A stretch of 64,000 bases of DNA from Dyella nitratireducens (GTDB taxonomy: Bacteria; Pseudomonadota; Gammaproteobacteria; Xanthomonadales; Rhodanobacteraceae), in contig NZ_BMJA01000004.1 of assembly GCF_014642835.1 (NCBI RefSeq), forward strand, positions 3,678 through 67,677, given 5' to 3'. The position numbers were made by a program, and so were the translations under genes. Below the pieces are notes generated by a model, which did no database searches, was not told the DNA's origin, and was given only the letters and a program-made list of their open reading frames with translations. This document shows, one piece after another, positions 49,694-59,257 of this stretch. Position 1 is the first letter of the stretch. Every line of letters starts with the position of its first letter.

Positions 49694-51473
49694 CCAGCAA
49701 TGAGGCTTCTCCCGCCAACAGATAAAATCCTACCTGTGCTCGCTTGGCATGCCGTTTTGCCCGCGCTGCCAAGGTTGCCAGCGTTTCCGGATGCCCAGGG
49801 AAGGGCGGCAATACACGCACGGCGCCGATCGCCACCGTGGTCAGCGGAAAGAACTGCGTATTGCCATGACGATCTTCACCCACGATGCCATGCCGGGCGA
49901 CATCCTCATCGGCGAACAGACTGCGTGCCCGTTGGTTGAACAACGCCACCATGTGGCGGCAGCGCGCTTCCCAATCCTCGCTTTGCAGCACCAGCAGAAA
50001 ATCATCGCCGCCGATATGGCCGACGAAATCGCAGCGCGGATTGACGTGTGCCGTGAGGATGCCGGCCAACAGCCGGATCATTTCATCGCCGCGGAAATAG
50101 CCGTATTGATCGTTGAACGGCTTGAAGTGATTGAGATCGACGTAAGCCACCGTGAAGGGCAGCTCGGCACGCAACAGCCGGGCGACATGTTCGGTGACCG
50201 GGATATTGCCTGGCAGAAAGGTGAGCGGATTGGCATAGCGTGCGGCTTCGATGCGCAATTCAGTCACGCGCCTTACCAGCGACTCGCCGGTGCCCAAGCC
50301 CAGATATTGCCCCTCGCGGGTGATCACGAAACCATCGCTGAGATAGCGCTGGTCTTGCCCGCGCAGGATATCGGCCATGCTTTCCAACGACTGGCGCACG
50401 TCGCACAGCAGTGGCGCTTCGTGCATGAAGGCGGTGCAGCTTTTGCGGCCGTAGAGTTCGCGCGTAAAGGGTTGCGCCATGCGTTCGCTGAACACGCGGC
50501 GGTTGATCAATCCGATCGGACGATCATCTTCCACCACGGCCAGGGCGTGCAGTTCGGGTTGCTGCGAGAAGATGGTGATCACGTCGTGGTTGGTATGGAG
50601 CGCGGTCAGTGCCGGCGCTTCGATCACCAGGTAGCCCAGATGCATCGGCCGTTGCGTCACCGGTCCGCGCGGACGCGGCAGCACGGACAGCGTGTTGGCG
50701 TCCAGCGCATCGCGCACGCTATCGCAGACGGCGTCGATGGTCTGCGTGGCAGGGTGGCCGAGCAGAAACCCTTGCGCATAGGGAATGCCCAGCTCGCGCA
50801 GCATGCGCAGATCGTCGATGTCTTCCACGCCCTCGCCGACCAGATCGGCACCGAGCGTTTCCGCCACCTGGCACAGCGCGCGCACGATGGCCAGGCGTTC
50901 AGCGCTCTTGGATAACCCGTGAATGAGATAACGGTCGATCTTCACCACCTCTGGATGAATCTCGTTCCACATCTCGAAATTGGAATGCCCGTTGCCGAAA
51001 TCGTCCAGCGCGAAGCGCACGCCGTGGGCACGCAAGTAGCCCAAGGCATGCGCAAGACGCGCAGGTTCTTCGACGATGTCGCGCTCGGTGAGTTCGATGG
51101 TGATGCGGCTCAGATCCGTGCCGCCGCTGCTGAGTGCAGCGAGCAGATCGTCGGGCTTGATGGCTTCCTGCATGAACGCCTGGGCGCTCATATTGACCAG
51201 CAGGCGGCCGTGCGTCTTTTGTACGCCAAACGCGCGGCATACCGTCCGCGCGGCAGTCAGTTCGAATTCGCCCAGGCGACCTTCGGCACGCGCCAGATTC
51301 AACAACTCCGGCGTGCTGATATTGCCCAACTGCTCGGTGGAGCGAGCCAAGCCTTCATGCGCAACCACGTCCATGGTGTCCAGCCGGATCAGCGGCTGGA
51401 ACATGGCTACCAGGCCGCTTTGTGCGCGGTCCAGCAGCGAAGCGAAGCGGGCGTTGTCGCGCAGGAAGACCAT
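49689..51473 (-). CDS. EAL-CBS-GGDEF c-di-GMP protein
   Basis: A 594-residue cytosolic protein. The EAL domain (15-250) keeps the phosphodiesterase residues: AHEGLAR (EGL in place of EAL), LLVNMSAQAF, IELTERD, LDDFGNG, VKIDRYL, GEGVED and AQGFLLG. A CBS-type pair lies at about 270-400, then a GGDEF domain at 410-580 with VDLNHFKPFNDQYG and GGDDF in place of GGDEF. It probably degrades c-di-GMP, with the altered GGDEF as a GTP sensor. It starts eight bases after the MCP stop, so it is co-transcribed with that receptor. Its stop lies inside the 74-bp repeat. Confidence 0.9.
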   Translation of the reverse strand: MVFLRDNARFASLLDRAQSGLVAMFQPLIRLDTMDVVAHEGLARSTEQLGNISTPELLNLARAEGRLGEFELTAARTVCRAFGVQKTHGRLLVNMSAQAFMQEAIKPDDLLAALSSGGTDLSRITIELTERDIVEEPARLAHALGYLRAHGVRFALDDFGNGHSNFEMWNEIHPEVVKIDRYLIHGLSKSAERLAIVRALCQVAETLGADLVGEGVEDIDDLRMLRELGIPYAQGFLLGHPATQTIDAVCDSVRDALDANTLSVLPRPRGPVTQRPMHLGYLVIEAPALTALHTNHDVITIFSQQPELHALAVVEDDRPIGLINRRVFSERMAQPFTRELYGRKSCTAFMHEAPLLCDVRQSLESMADILRGQDQRYLSDGFVITREGQYLGLGTGESLVRRVTELRIEAARYANPLTFLPGNIPVTEHVARLLRAELPFTVAYVDLNHFKPFNDQYGYFRGDEMIRLLAGILTAHVNPRCDFVGHIGGDDFLLVLQSEDWEARCRHMVALFNQRARSLFADEDVARHGIVGEDRHGNTQFFPLTTVAIGAVRVLPPFPGHPETLATLAARAKRHAKRAQVGFYLLAGEASLLA

Positions 51474-51481
51474 AGGGACTG

Positions 51482-53128
51482 TCAGGCGGCCTCATCCCAG
51501 AGGGGTTCGGCATACGGTTCGCTGGGCACGGCATGGCCGTTGTGTGTCAGCCTCGGTTTCGCGCCGTGTTCCTCGATGCGGAAGAAATCCATTTGGTGCA
51601 GCAAAGCTTCGGCACCGCTGCGCATCGCCAGGCTCATGCTGGCTGTGTGCTCGACGAGTGCCGCGTTTTGTTGCGTGGCGCTGTCCATGTTGGCGATGGC
51701 GTGATTGACCTGTTCGATGCCCGCTTTCTGTTCGCGGCCGGACCATGCCATGCCCGCCACTTTCTCGGAAACCTGCACTGCGCTCGCTACGATGTTGGCC
51801 AGTGCCTCGCCGGAACGTTGGGCATGACAGCGGCCGTCGTGCACGGCATCGGCGCTTTCTTCGATGGATTGTTTCACTTCGCGCGCAGCCACTGAGCAGC
51901 GTTGTGCGAGTTGCCGCACCTCTGCCGCCACCACCGCGAAACCACGGCCATGCTCACCGGCGCGTGCCGCTTCCACCGCGGCATTGAGTGCGAGCAGGTT
52001 GGTCTGGAAGGCGACGTCGTTGATCAGGCCGACGAACTCGGCGATGCGCTGGCCCGAGCGGTCGATGGCGTTCATGGCCGTGACCGTCTCGCCGACGATG
52101 TGTTGCCCTTGCTCGGCCAGTTCGCGTGAAGCGGTCGCGACATGATTCGCTTGTTCGGCCATCGCAGCAGCTTCGGCTACGTTGGCCGCCATCTGCTCCA
52201 TGGAGGCAGAACTTTCTTCCAAGCTGGCAGCTTGCGATTGCGTGCGCTGGCTCAACGCTTGCGTGTCCTGTTCCAGCCGCTGCGCGTCGTCACGCACGCT
52301 GGCGGCGCTCAGGCGAACTTTGCGCACCACGTCGGCAAGCTGGTTGTCCATGGCTGCGAGTGCACGCAGCAGTTCGCCGATTTCATCCTCGCGGCCGACG
52401 GCTACCGGCTCACCTAGTTCACCGCGCGCAATGCGCTGGGCGACACCGGCAGCGAGGCGCAGGCGTGCACCGAGCAAGCGAATGAGGACGCCGTCACTGA
52501 CCGAAGCCAGCAGCAAGGCGCCGGCGAATACCGCCAGCACCACGAGCAGACCCTGGCGATTGGCGACATGCTGACTTTCCGCCGTGCTTTTGCCTGCGGC
52601 GAGGGCGTTTTCGAACAGATTGGTGAAATCGCTCTGCAGCGGCACCAGCGCAGGTTGCACGTCGGTGGCCAGCTTCAGTTGTGCGATATCGAATTGCCCG
52701 GCTTGCAATAGGGTGAGCGTGTCATCCATGGCTTGTTCGGCATCCTTGCGATGCTCCGCCGCCACGGTGAGCAGCGCTTTCTGTTGCATGCCGAGCCCGC
52801 TTTGCAGCAGCGGTTTCCAGTAGCGATCGATATCCACGCGATTGCTTTTGAGCGCGGTGGCGGCATCGTCGGCAGCGGAGGGGAGGCGCATCAGTACTGC
52901 GTGCGAAAGTGCCTGGAAGTCGTTGTTGAAATCACTCTGGATGCGGCCGACATCGGAAATCGGCGCCAGCGTACCGCCGACGACGGATTGAATGCGCTGG
53001 TCCGCTTTCATCAGCAGCACGGTACACGACGCACCGATCGCGATCAGCAGAAGCAGGATGCCGGCGAGGCGAAGCAACAGCAGCCGGCGAAGCGTGAGAC
53101 GGGATAAGCCGGAGGGAAGTCGAAGCAT
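51482..53128 (-). CDS. Methyl-accepting chemotaxis protein
   Basis: A 548-residue chemoreceptor. A membrane helix (about 16-40), a periplasmic four-helix-bundle-type sensor (45-190), a second helix (about 192-214) and a HAMP segment (215-265) precede the signalling domain. The hairpin tip is the conserved [20 protein letters not shown] then [17 protein letters not shown], which binds CheA/CheW. No CheR-binding pentapeptide is seen at the C-terminus. The next gene encodes an EAL-CBS-GGDEF protein, eight bases downstream, so ligand sensing may feed both chemotaxis and c-di-GMP (inference). Confidence 0.94.
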   Translation of the reverse strand: MLRLPSGLSRLTLRRLLLLRLAGILLLLIAIGASCTVLLMKADQRIQSVVGGTLAPISDVGRIQSDFNNDFQALSHAVLMRLPSAADDAATALKSNRVDIDRYWKPLLQSGLGMQQKALLTVAAEHRKDAEQAMDDTLTLLQAGQFDIAQLKLATDVQPALVPLQSDFTNLFENALAAGKSTAESQHVANRQGLLVVLAVFAGALLLASVSDGVLIRLLGARLRLAAGVAQRIARGELGEPVAVGREDEIGELLRALAAMDNQLADVVRKVRLSAASVRDDAQRLEQDTQALSQRTQSQAASLEESSASMEQMAANVAEAAAMAEQANHVATASRELAEQGQHIVGETVTAMNAIDRSGQRIAEFVGLINDVAFQTNLLALNAAVEAARAGEHGRGFAVVAAEVRQLAQRCSVAAREVKQSIEESADAVHDGRCHAQRSGEALANIVASAVQVSEKVAGMAWSGREQKAGIEQVNHAIANMDSATQQNAALVEHTASMSLAMRSGAEALLHQMDFFRIEEHGAKPRLTHNGHAVPSEPYAEPLWDEAA

Positions 53129-53250
53129 GGGGCACCTGGGGAAGGGGATGCTTTCTGTTCGGCAGAAACGGCTTCGACTTGAGCTGGGAAAATCCTAAAA
53201 AGTATTATGTTTCAAAGGTTTGACAGAAGCGTTGCGGTCTTGATACCGCG

Positions 53251-54486
53251 CTAGCCGTTTTTCGGTCCGGGATGCGCCAGCGCCGGCTCCTTCATGGCCT
53301 GCACCTGCAACACCAGCGCAAGCACCACCGAAGCCACCGCCGCCAACGCGGCAAAACCATAGATGGCGTTGTAGCCCATGCCGCCGGCCACCCAGCCACC
53401 GAGCGGGCCGGTGATGGCCATGGCGACATCCATGAAAACCGAATACACGCCGAGCGCCGAGCCGCTGCTATGCGCGGGTACGCGATGCACGGCTTCCACG
53501 CCGAGTGCAGGGAATACCAGCGAGAAGCCGAGACCGGCGATGGCCGCACCAATACCAGCCAGCATGGCGGTGGAGGCCAGGCACAGGACGATCAGGCCGA
53601 CGGCTTCAATCGAGAGCGACACCATCGCGACGCGATAGCCACCCACCCTTGGAATGGTGCGCGCAAAGATGAAGCGCACACCCACGAACACCACGCCGAA
53701 CACGGTGAGCGCCAACGCCGCGTTCGACCAACCGTGTGCGGCGTAGAACAACGTGATGAAGGTGGCTATGCAACCAAAGCCGATCGAGCCGAGCGCCAGC
53801 CCGATGCCGTACGGCACCACGCGTGCTGCCACGGTGCGGAACGATGCCCGTTCGCCGGCTGCGCTCATGGTGGCGCGCTTACGTTGCGCAAACGGCAAGG
53901 CGGCCAGCGGCAGCAATAAACTGACCGCCCCGATGGCGGCAAAACTGAACTGATGATCGAGCAGTACGCCGAGCGGTGCACCCGCCGCCAGCGCACCGTA
54001 GGTCGCTACGCCGTTCCACGAAATGACGCGCGCGGTATGACGATGTCCCACCTGGCCCATGCCCCAAGCGATAGCGCCGGTACCGACACAGCTTTCTGCA
54101 CACCCCAGCGCCAATCGCGCGAGGAAGATCAGGCTCAAGCTAAGCCACGGTGTATGCGGAGCCAGTGCGGCCAGCAACAAAAGCGCGCCGCTGGCTGCAC
54201 ACATCGTGAGCCCGGTCATCACCGTGCGCTTGGGCCCTTTCGTATCGGCCATGCGCCCGGCGTGCGGGCGGCTGAGCAAGGTGGCCACGTACTGCATGCT
54301 GATCGCCAGGCCCGCGAGCATCGCGCCGAGGCCGAGGTTCGTATTGACGAACCCGGGCAGCACGGCCAGCGAAAGACCAATGGTGAGATAGGCCATGAAG
54401 GTGAACGCGACGGTGCTGAGGATCGCCAGCAGCACGCCGGACTGGCGACCTTCCAGGGTCGCTGGAGAATGAGAGGCGTCGGCCAT
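53251..54486 (-). CDS. MFS transporter (drug/sugar efflux type)
   Basis: A 411-residue inner-membrane protein with twelve predicted helices. The MFS loop 2-3 motif appears as SRPHAGRMADTKGPKRT (about 72-88), and helix 4-5 has ALGCAESCVGTGAIAWGMG. It resembles the arabinose-efflux/YfcJ-YhhS branch, exporters of sugars or drugs. A perfect TATAAT on the minus strand at 54522-54527 lies 36 bases before ATG 54486 and may be the promoter -10 element, giving a short leader without a clear ribosome binding site. The substrate is unknown. Confidence 0.88.
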   Translation of the reverse strand: MADASHSPATLEGRQSGVLLAILSTVAFTFMAYLTIGLSLAVLPGFVNTNLGLGAMLAGLAISMQYVATLLSRPHAGRMADTKGPKRTVMTGLTMCAASGALLLLAALAPHTPWLSLSLIFLARLALGCAESCVGTGAIAWGMGQVGHRHTARVISWNGVATYGALAAGAPLGVLLDHQFSFAAIGAVSLLLPLAALPFAQRKRATMSAAGERASFRTVAARVVPYGIGLALGSIGFGCIATFITLFYAAHGWSNAALALTVFGVVFVGVRFIFARTIPRVGGYRVAMVSLSIEAVGLIVLCLASTAMLAGIGAAIAGLGFSLVFPALGVEAVHRVPAHSSGSALGVYSVFMDVAMAITGPLGGWVAGGMGYNAIYGFAALAAVASVVLALVLQVQAMKEPALAHPGPKNG

Positions 54487-54597
54487 GATGGAAAGGGCAG
54501 GAGAAGCCGGATGGCGGCGACATTATAAGCCTGTCATGGTGCGGTGCGTCATGCATGGATCGGTACGAAGCTTGCCCAATCCGTCATGGGGTCTCCA

Positions 54598-55095
54598 TCA
54601 GGCCGCTGCTGCCTCCAACTTATTCAGATCCAGCTTCTTCATGGCTAACACCGCTTTCATCACGCGCTGGGCTTTGGCGGTGTCGCCGGAGGTGAGCAGC
54701 TCGATCAGCTGCAACGGCACTATCTGCCAGGAAACCCCGAAGCGGTCCGCCAGCCAACCGCATTGCTGTGCGGCAGGAGCACCGCCTTTCGACAGTGCGT
54801 CCCAGTAACGATCGATGTCCTCCTGCGTGCGGCAGTTCACCACCAGCGATATAGCGGGGGTGAATGCGAACACTGGCCCGCCGTTGAGCGCGGTGAAGTG
54901 CTGGCCATCCAGCTCAAAAGCCACGGTCATCACGGACCCTGCCGGCCGATGGGCTGCCTTGGCGCTTTCGCTGTCGTAGCGGGTGCTGGCCAGGATGCGG
55001 GAGTTGTCGAACACCGACACGTAATAGCTGGCGGCTTCTTCCGCTTCTTCGTTGAACCAAAGGAATGGGGAGATGCGTTGGAAGCGATCGCTCAT
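54598..55095 (-). CDS. PhnB/VOC-superfamily protein
   Basis: A 165-residue protein of the 3-demethylubiquinone-9 methyltransferase-like (PhnB) branch of the vicinal oxygen chelate superfamily. It shows ISPFLWFNEEAEEAASYYVS at the start, FELDGQHFTALNGG in the middle, and CGWLADRFGVSWQIVP near the end. The C-terminal tail (KAQRVMKAVLAMKKLDL) is the usual helix of this group. The true reaction is unknown for most members. GGAGAAACAGCC precedes ATG 55095. It is a single gene. Confidence 0.88.
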   Translation of the reverse strand: MSDRFQRISPFLWFNEEAEEAASYYVSVFDNSRILASTRYDSESAKAAHRPAGSVMTVAFELDGQHFTALNGGPVFAFTPAISLVVNCRTQEDIDRYWDALSKGGAPAAQQCGWLADRFGVSWQIVPLQLIELLTSGDTAKAQRVMKAVLAMKKLDLNKLEAAAA

Positions 55096-55674
55096 GGCTG
55101 TTTCTCCAATGGGGAAGGGCTCTATCAATGCGACGAGCATCGTCGCTTGAAATCGACAGCAACGTTGACGTTTTGGATCACATGAAAGGCCACACGTGAT
55201 ACGACGTGCTGGCTATCGTTGTCACTTATGTCTGGCCATTTGTGTACTGCGCAACCGGCTCTCGTGTATCTATCCTGCGGCAGCGTTTCCGGTCGATATC
55301 GGATTTACGCATGAAAGATTGTCCCGGGGCATCGCAGCGCGTCTACGTGGCCAGTGCTGCAATGCGGCGGTAAAACCTGCTTTTCCAAGGTGTTGCGGGT
55401 TATCGGCGTGCATGCAATGTGAATGCATGACGCGAGCGACATGACATTTTTTCCTTTGCGATGGGAATCACGTTCTGGCGTGGGCAAATCGGCCAATCGC
55501 ACTGGACAACGTTGTCATGAGAGGCCGATACTCGCGCCGCTTTTGCAGCTTCATGACAACAAGCGGTGCCACGCAGGAAGCGGCTGGCGACTGTCCCCCA
55601 TGGCCGTCCGGAGTGCGGTTGTGAATCGCCGATGTTCTTTTCACTTGTCCGTTCATCCGTCTGGAGACAGTCAC
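55096..55674. other. Intergenic with conserved chitinase leader
   Basis: About 580 bases between divergent genes. The last 75 bases share blocks with the leader of the second chitinase (ATGGCCGTCCGG, GTTCATCC, TGGAGACAGTC in the same order and spacing). I see no other gene. Confidence 0.5.
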
Positions 55675-57021
55675 ATGCTTGAGAAGAAGAAGTCGACGAA
55701 GTGGTCCACCCTGGCCTTGAGTTCGTTGAGCACCGCGATCGGTGCGGCGATTTCCACCACCGTGCTGACGGTGGCGCCAGTTCAAGTCGTACATGCACAA
55801 AGCACCTGCGCAGCACCATGGAGCGCAAGCGCGATTTACACGGCTGGCAATACGGCCAGCGAGAACGGCATCAACTACAAAGCGAACTGGTGGACGCAGG
55901 GGAATGACCCGGCCACCAACAATGGCGGCCCGGGCAGCGGGCAGCCGTGGACATCGCAGGGCGCATGTACATCGACGCCGACGCCGACCCCGACCCCCAC
56001 GCCGACTCCAACACCCACGCCCACGCCTACCCCGACGCCTACGCCCACTCCAACACCGACGCCTGCACCGAGCGGCTTCGTGTTCAGTCCGTACAAAGAC
56101 ATCACCATCAATCTCAACTGGAACACCAACGTCATGCAGACGGCGGTGACGGGTTCCACGATCCCGGTGGTTGGCAGCGGCAGCTTGTATTCCAACTATG
56201 AGCCGAATCTCCCGGCGATTACGCTGGCGTTCGCTACCGGCACGTGCGGCAGTGAAAACTGGGGCGGCGTATCGGCATCCGGTTTCGTCTCCGGCAACAT
56301 CAATGCGCTCAACAGCGCCGGCCTGAACTACATCGTGTCGACGGGTGGCCAAGCAGGCACGTTTACCTGTTCGTCGCCTTCGGCATTCGAGAGTTTTATC
56401 GCGACTTATTACACGTCGCACATGGTCGGTGTGGACTTCGACATCGAAGGTGGCCAGTCGCAGGCGGATATCCAGCAATTGGTAGCTGACGCGGCAGCTG
56501 CGCAATCGCAGTATCCGAATCTGCGCTTCTCCTTCACGGTGGCGACCCTGGGTGCCTCGGATGGCAGTTATGGCAGCGTCAACCAGCTGGGGCAGTGGGT
56601 GATCCAGGCAATCCAGGCGTCCAGCCCGGCCATCAACCACTACACCGTCAACCTGATGACGATGGACTACGGCGGTACCAGTGCAGCCAACTGCGTGGTG
56701 GTGAATGGTGCGTGCGAAATGGGGCAATCCGCGATCCAGGCGGCGACCAACGTGGAGCACACCTATGGCATCCCGGCCAGCCATATCGAACTGACGCCGA
56801 TGATCGGCCAGAACGATTCGCAAGGTGAAATCACTACGCTGGCGGATATCGACGCCATCACCAACTACGCCACGGCAAACGGCTTGGCCGGTGTGCATTT
56901 CTGGTCGCTGGATCGCGACACGCCGTGCGCAGCGGGCTCGGCCTCGGCCACGTGCAACTCGTATCCCAGTGTGGGGGCGTTGGGATACACCAATGAGATC
57001 CTGAAGGATCTCGGCAAATAA
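55675..57021 (+). CDS. Secreted GH18 chitinase with one chitin-binding module
   Basis: A 448-residue exported enzyme. The signal peptide is long (about 1-41, ending VHAQ). A CBM5/12-like chitin-binding module (43-97) has APWSASAIYTAGNTASENG and [14 protein letters not shown] Thr-Pro linker (about 100-131) leads to the GH18 barrel (about 135-448). The catalytic motif is VDFDIEGG with Glu258 as acid/base; YTVNLMTMDYGG and [10 protein letters not shown] are further barrel strands. It hydrolyses chitin. GGAGACAGTC precedes ATG 55675. The second copy follows directly. Confidence 0.93.
   Translation: MLEKKKSTKWSTLALSSLSTAIGAAISTTVLTVAPVQVVHAQSTCAAPWSASAIYTAGNTASENGINYKANWWTQGNDPATNNGGPGSGQPWTSQGACTSTPTPTPTPTPTPTPTPTPTPTPTPTPTPTPAPSGFVFSPYKDITINLNWNTNVMQTAVTGSTIPVVGSGSLYSNYEPNLPAITLAFATGTCGSENWGGVSASGFVSGNINALNSAGLNYIVSTGGQAGTFTCSSPSAFESFIATYYTSHMVGVDFDIEGGQSQADIQQLVADAAAAQSQYPNLRFSFTVATLGASDGSYGSVNQLGQWVIQAIQASSPAINHYTVNLMTMDYGGTSAANCVVVNGACEMGQSAIQAATNVEHTYGIPASHIELTPMIGQNDSQGEITTLADIDAITNYATANGLAGVHFWSLDRDTPCAAGSASATCNSYPSVGALGYTNEILKDLGK
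55974..56066 (+). repeat. In-frame 6-base tandem repeat encoding Thr-Pro linker
   Basis: Around fifteen ACN-CCN units. Being multiples of six bases, length changes would alter the linker but not the frame. Confidence 0.85.
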
Positions 57022-57049
57022 CAAGCAGGGACATTCAGGGGGAATCCCG

Positions 57050-57080
57050 CAGCGGTCCGGCGTGCGTACCGGACCGCTGC
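57050..57080 (+). terminator. Hairpin after the first chitinase
   Basis: GCAGCGGTCCGG and CCGGACCGCTGC form a twelve-pair stem around an eight-base loop. No T-tract follows, so termination is uncertain; it may protect the mRNA end. Confidence 0.55.
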
Positions 57081-57274
57081 GGATGCAACAGCGCGGAAGG
57101 CGGATTGGCGAGGCGCGCCGCGCATCGATGTGAGTCATCGCAAAACCATTGCAACGCAACACCGGTGCATGGATGCGTGACGGCGTCCGCTCCCGCATGG
57201 CCGTCCGGAATGCGGCCATCACCACGCCGCTATTTCTCACCTGTAACGGTTCATCCAACTGTGGAGACAGTCCC

Positions 57275-58867
57275 ATGCAAGTGAAGAGATCAACGAAGTG
57301 GTCCACCCTGACAATGAGTTCGTTGGGCACCGCCATATGCGCGGCGCTTTCCACCACTGTGCTGACAGTTGCACCTGTGCAAACCGTGCACGCGCAATCC
57401 ACCTGTGCCGCGCCGTGGGTTTCAACCGATGTTTATGTCGCCGGCAACGAAGCCAGCGAGAACGGCGTCAACTACGTCGCGAACTTCTGGACGCAAGGCA
57501 ACGATCCGGCCACCAACAATGGTGGTGCAGGGAGCGGTCAACCATGGACGTCGCAAGGCTCATGTAGCGGCGCGCCAACGCCGACGCCCACACCGACGCC
57601 GTCGGGCTGCGATCCGGCCTGGAATGCTTCCACGGCTTACAACGGCGGTGCGGAGGTCAGCGAGAACAGCGTCAATTACAAGGCAAATTTCTGGACGCAA
57701 GGAAATAATCCAGCCACCAACAATGGCGCGGCCGGCAGCGGTGCGCCGTGGACGTCGCTAGGCGCTTGCAGCGGTGCGCCGACACCCACGCCTACGCCAA
57801 CTCCCACGCCGACACCCACGCCGACACCCACCCCAACGCCGACTCCGACACCTACCCCAACGCCGACACCCACTCCAACACCGACGCCCACTCCGACACC
57901 CAGCGGCTTCGTGTTCAGTCCCTACAAGGACATGAGCATCAACATGAATTGGAATACCTACGCCATGTCGACGGAGGTGACCGGTTCACTGATTCCGGTC
58001 GTTGGTAGCGGCAGCCTGTATTCCAACTATGTGCCGCAGCTGCCGGCGATTTCCCTGGCGTTCGCCACTGGTGAATGCGGCAGCGAGAGCTGGGCAGGCG
58101 TGACGCCATCGGAATTCATCTCCGCCAACATCACGCCAGGCGCTGCGAACTCGCTCGCCAGTGCAGGTTTGAACTACATCGTTTCCACCGGCGGCGCGGA
58201 TGGTGTGTTCACGTGCGGATCGGCATCCGCGTTCGAGAGCTTCATCGCCAAGTACTACACCGCGCAGATGATCGGCGTGGATTTCGATATTGAAGGTGGA
58301 CAATCGCAAGCGGAAATCCAGCAGCTGGTGGCAGACGTGGCAGCAGCGCAATCGGAGTATCCAAACCTGCGGTTCTCTTTCACCGTTGCTTCGCTGGGCG
58401 GGCCAGACAGCGGCACGGGTACGGTCAACGAACTGGGCCAGTGGGTGGTGCAGGCGATTCAGGCATCGAGTCCGGCGATCAATCACTACACCATCAACCT
58501 GATGGTGATGGACTACGGCAGCGCCGGCAGCTCCAATTGCGTGGTGGTGAATGGCGTATGCGAAATGGGCCAATCCGCGGTGCAGGCGGTGAAGAACCTG
58601 GAGCAGTACTACAACGTTCCAGCGAGCCACATCGAACTGACGCCGATGATCGGTCAGAACGATACGTCAGGTGAAATTACTACGCTGGCGGATATCGACA
58701 CCATCACCAACTACGCCACGGCGAATGGCCTGGCCGGCGTACACTTCTGGTCGCTGGATCGCGATACGCCGTGCGCAGCGGGTTCGTCATCGCCCACCTG
58801 CAACTCGTACCCGAGCGTGGGCCAGTTGGGCTACACCAACGAAATCCTCAAGGACATCGGCAAGTAA
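57275..58867 (+). CDS. Secreted GH18 chitinase with two chitin-binding modules
   Basis: A 530-residue paralogue of the preceding enzyme. Signal peptide about 1-40. The first CBM5/12-like module (42-98) has [20 protein letters not shown] short Thr-Pro linker leads to a second module (about 110-165) with [21 protein letters not shown] longer Thr-Pro linker (about 170-209) precedes the GH18 barrel with VDFDIEGG (Glu340), [12 protein letters not shown] and [10 protein letters not shown]. Catalytic residues are intact. Extra binding capacity may target less accessible chitin. Its own leader and GGAGACAGTC before ATG 57275 suggest independent transcription. Confidence 0.93.
   Translation: MQVKRSTKWSTLTMSSLGTAICAALSTTVLTVAPVQTVHAQSTCAAPWVSTDVYVAGNEASENGVNYVANFWTQGNDPATNNGGAGSGQPWTSQGSCSGAPTPTPTPTPSGCDPAWNASTAYNGGAEVSENSVNYKANFWTQGNNPATNNGAAGSGAPWTSLGACSGAPTPTPTPTPTPTPTPTPTPTPTPTPTPTPTPTPTPTPTPTPSGFVFSPYKDMSINMNWNTYAMSTEVTGSLIPVVGSGSLYSNYVPQLPAISLAFATGECGSESWAGVTPSEFISANITPGAANSLASAGLNYIVSTGGADGVFTCGSASAFESFIAKYYTAQMIGVDFDIEGGQSQAEIQQLVADVAAAQSEYPNLRFSFTVASLGGPDSGTGTVNELGQWVVQAIQASSPAINHYTINLMVMDYGSAGSSNCVVVNGVCEMGQSAVQAVKNLEQYYNVPASHIELTPMIGQNDTSGEITTLADIDTITNYATANGLAGVHFWSLDRDTPCAAGSSSPTCNSYPSVGQLGYTNEILKDIGK
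57775..57900 (+). repeat. In-frame 6-base tandem repeat encoding long Thr-Pro linker
   Basis: About twenty ACN-CCN units, longer than in the first chitinase, with mixed third bases that indicate some age. Confidence 0.85.
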
Positions 58868-58933
58868 TGACAGGGACAGGGGAATCCGCGCTGGCCGGGA
58901 GGCATGCCTGGCCAGCGCGGCGAGGCGAAGGCG

Positions 58934-58963
58934 GCCACCGGCACGTAAGTGCCGGTGGCTTTC
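58934..58963 (+). terminator. Terminator after the second chitinase
   Basis: GCCACCGGCAC-GTAA-GTGCCGGTGGC gives an eleven-pair stem followed by TTTC. A second hairpin (GCGCTGGCC / GGCCAGCGC) lies just upstream at 58887-58919. Confidence 0.75.
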
Positions 58964-59257
58964 TGCAACCGCTGAGAAGCCAACGAACACGCGCCTGTGA
59001 CGTCTTGCGCACTAGGGTTTGCGTCGCAGTCTGCAGGGGAAATCAAACTATACGAAACGCCGTGGCCGGTCGTTGCCAGCAAGCGAGCGGACTCGACTTA
59101 ACATTTTGCAACACAAGCATTTTTTGTAGACAGAACGATGACGGGTGTGTAAGTTGTGTCAACTTACGGCAACCTGACGCGTTAGCTTGTTTTCACGAGC
59201 CGGCTGCGACGCAGGTTTAGTAGCCAATAATAAGTAAGCAGGGGGCGCCAGCTGCTC
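58964..59257. other. Intergenic before the sulfotransferase
   Basis: About 290 bases, AT-richer than its surroundings near 59100-59160. Only promoter function is likely. Confidence 0.4.

Noticed and set aside
51902-52145. Minus- and plus-strand frames inside the chemoreceptor gene
   Set aside because: The chemoreceptor signature is unmistakable; the other frames are composition artefacts.
55468-57402. 644-codon minus-strand frame opposite the first chitinase
   Set aside because: A shadow of GC-rich repeats and codon bias; His/Arg/Ala-rich with no domain, while the plus strand encodes a complete chitinase.
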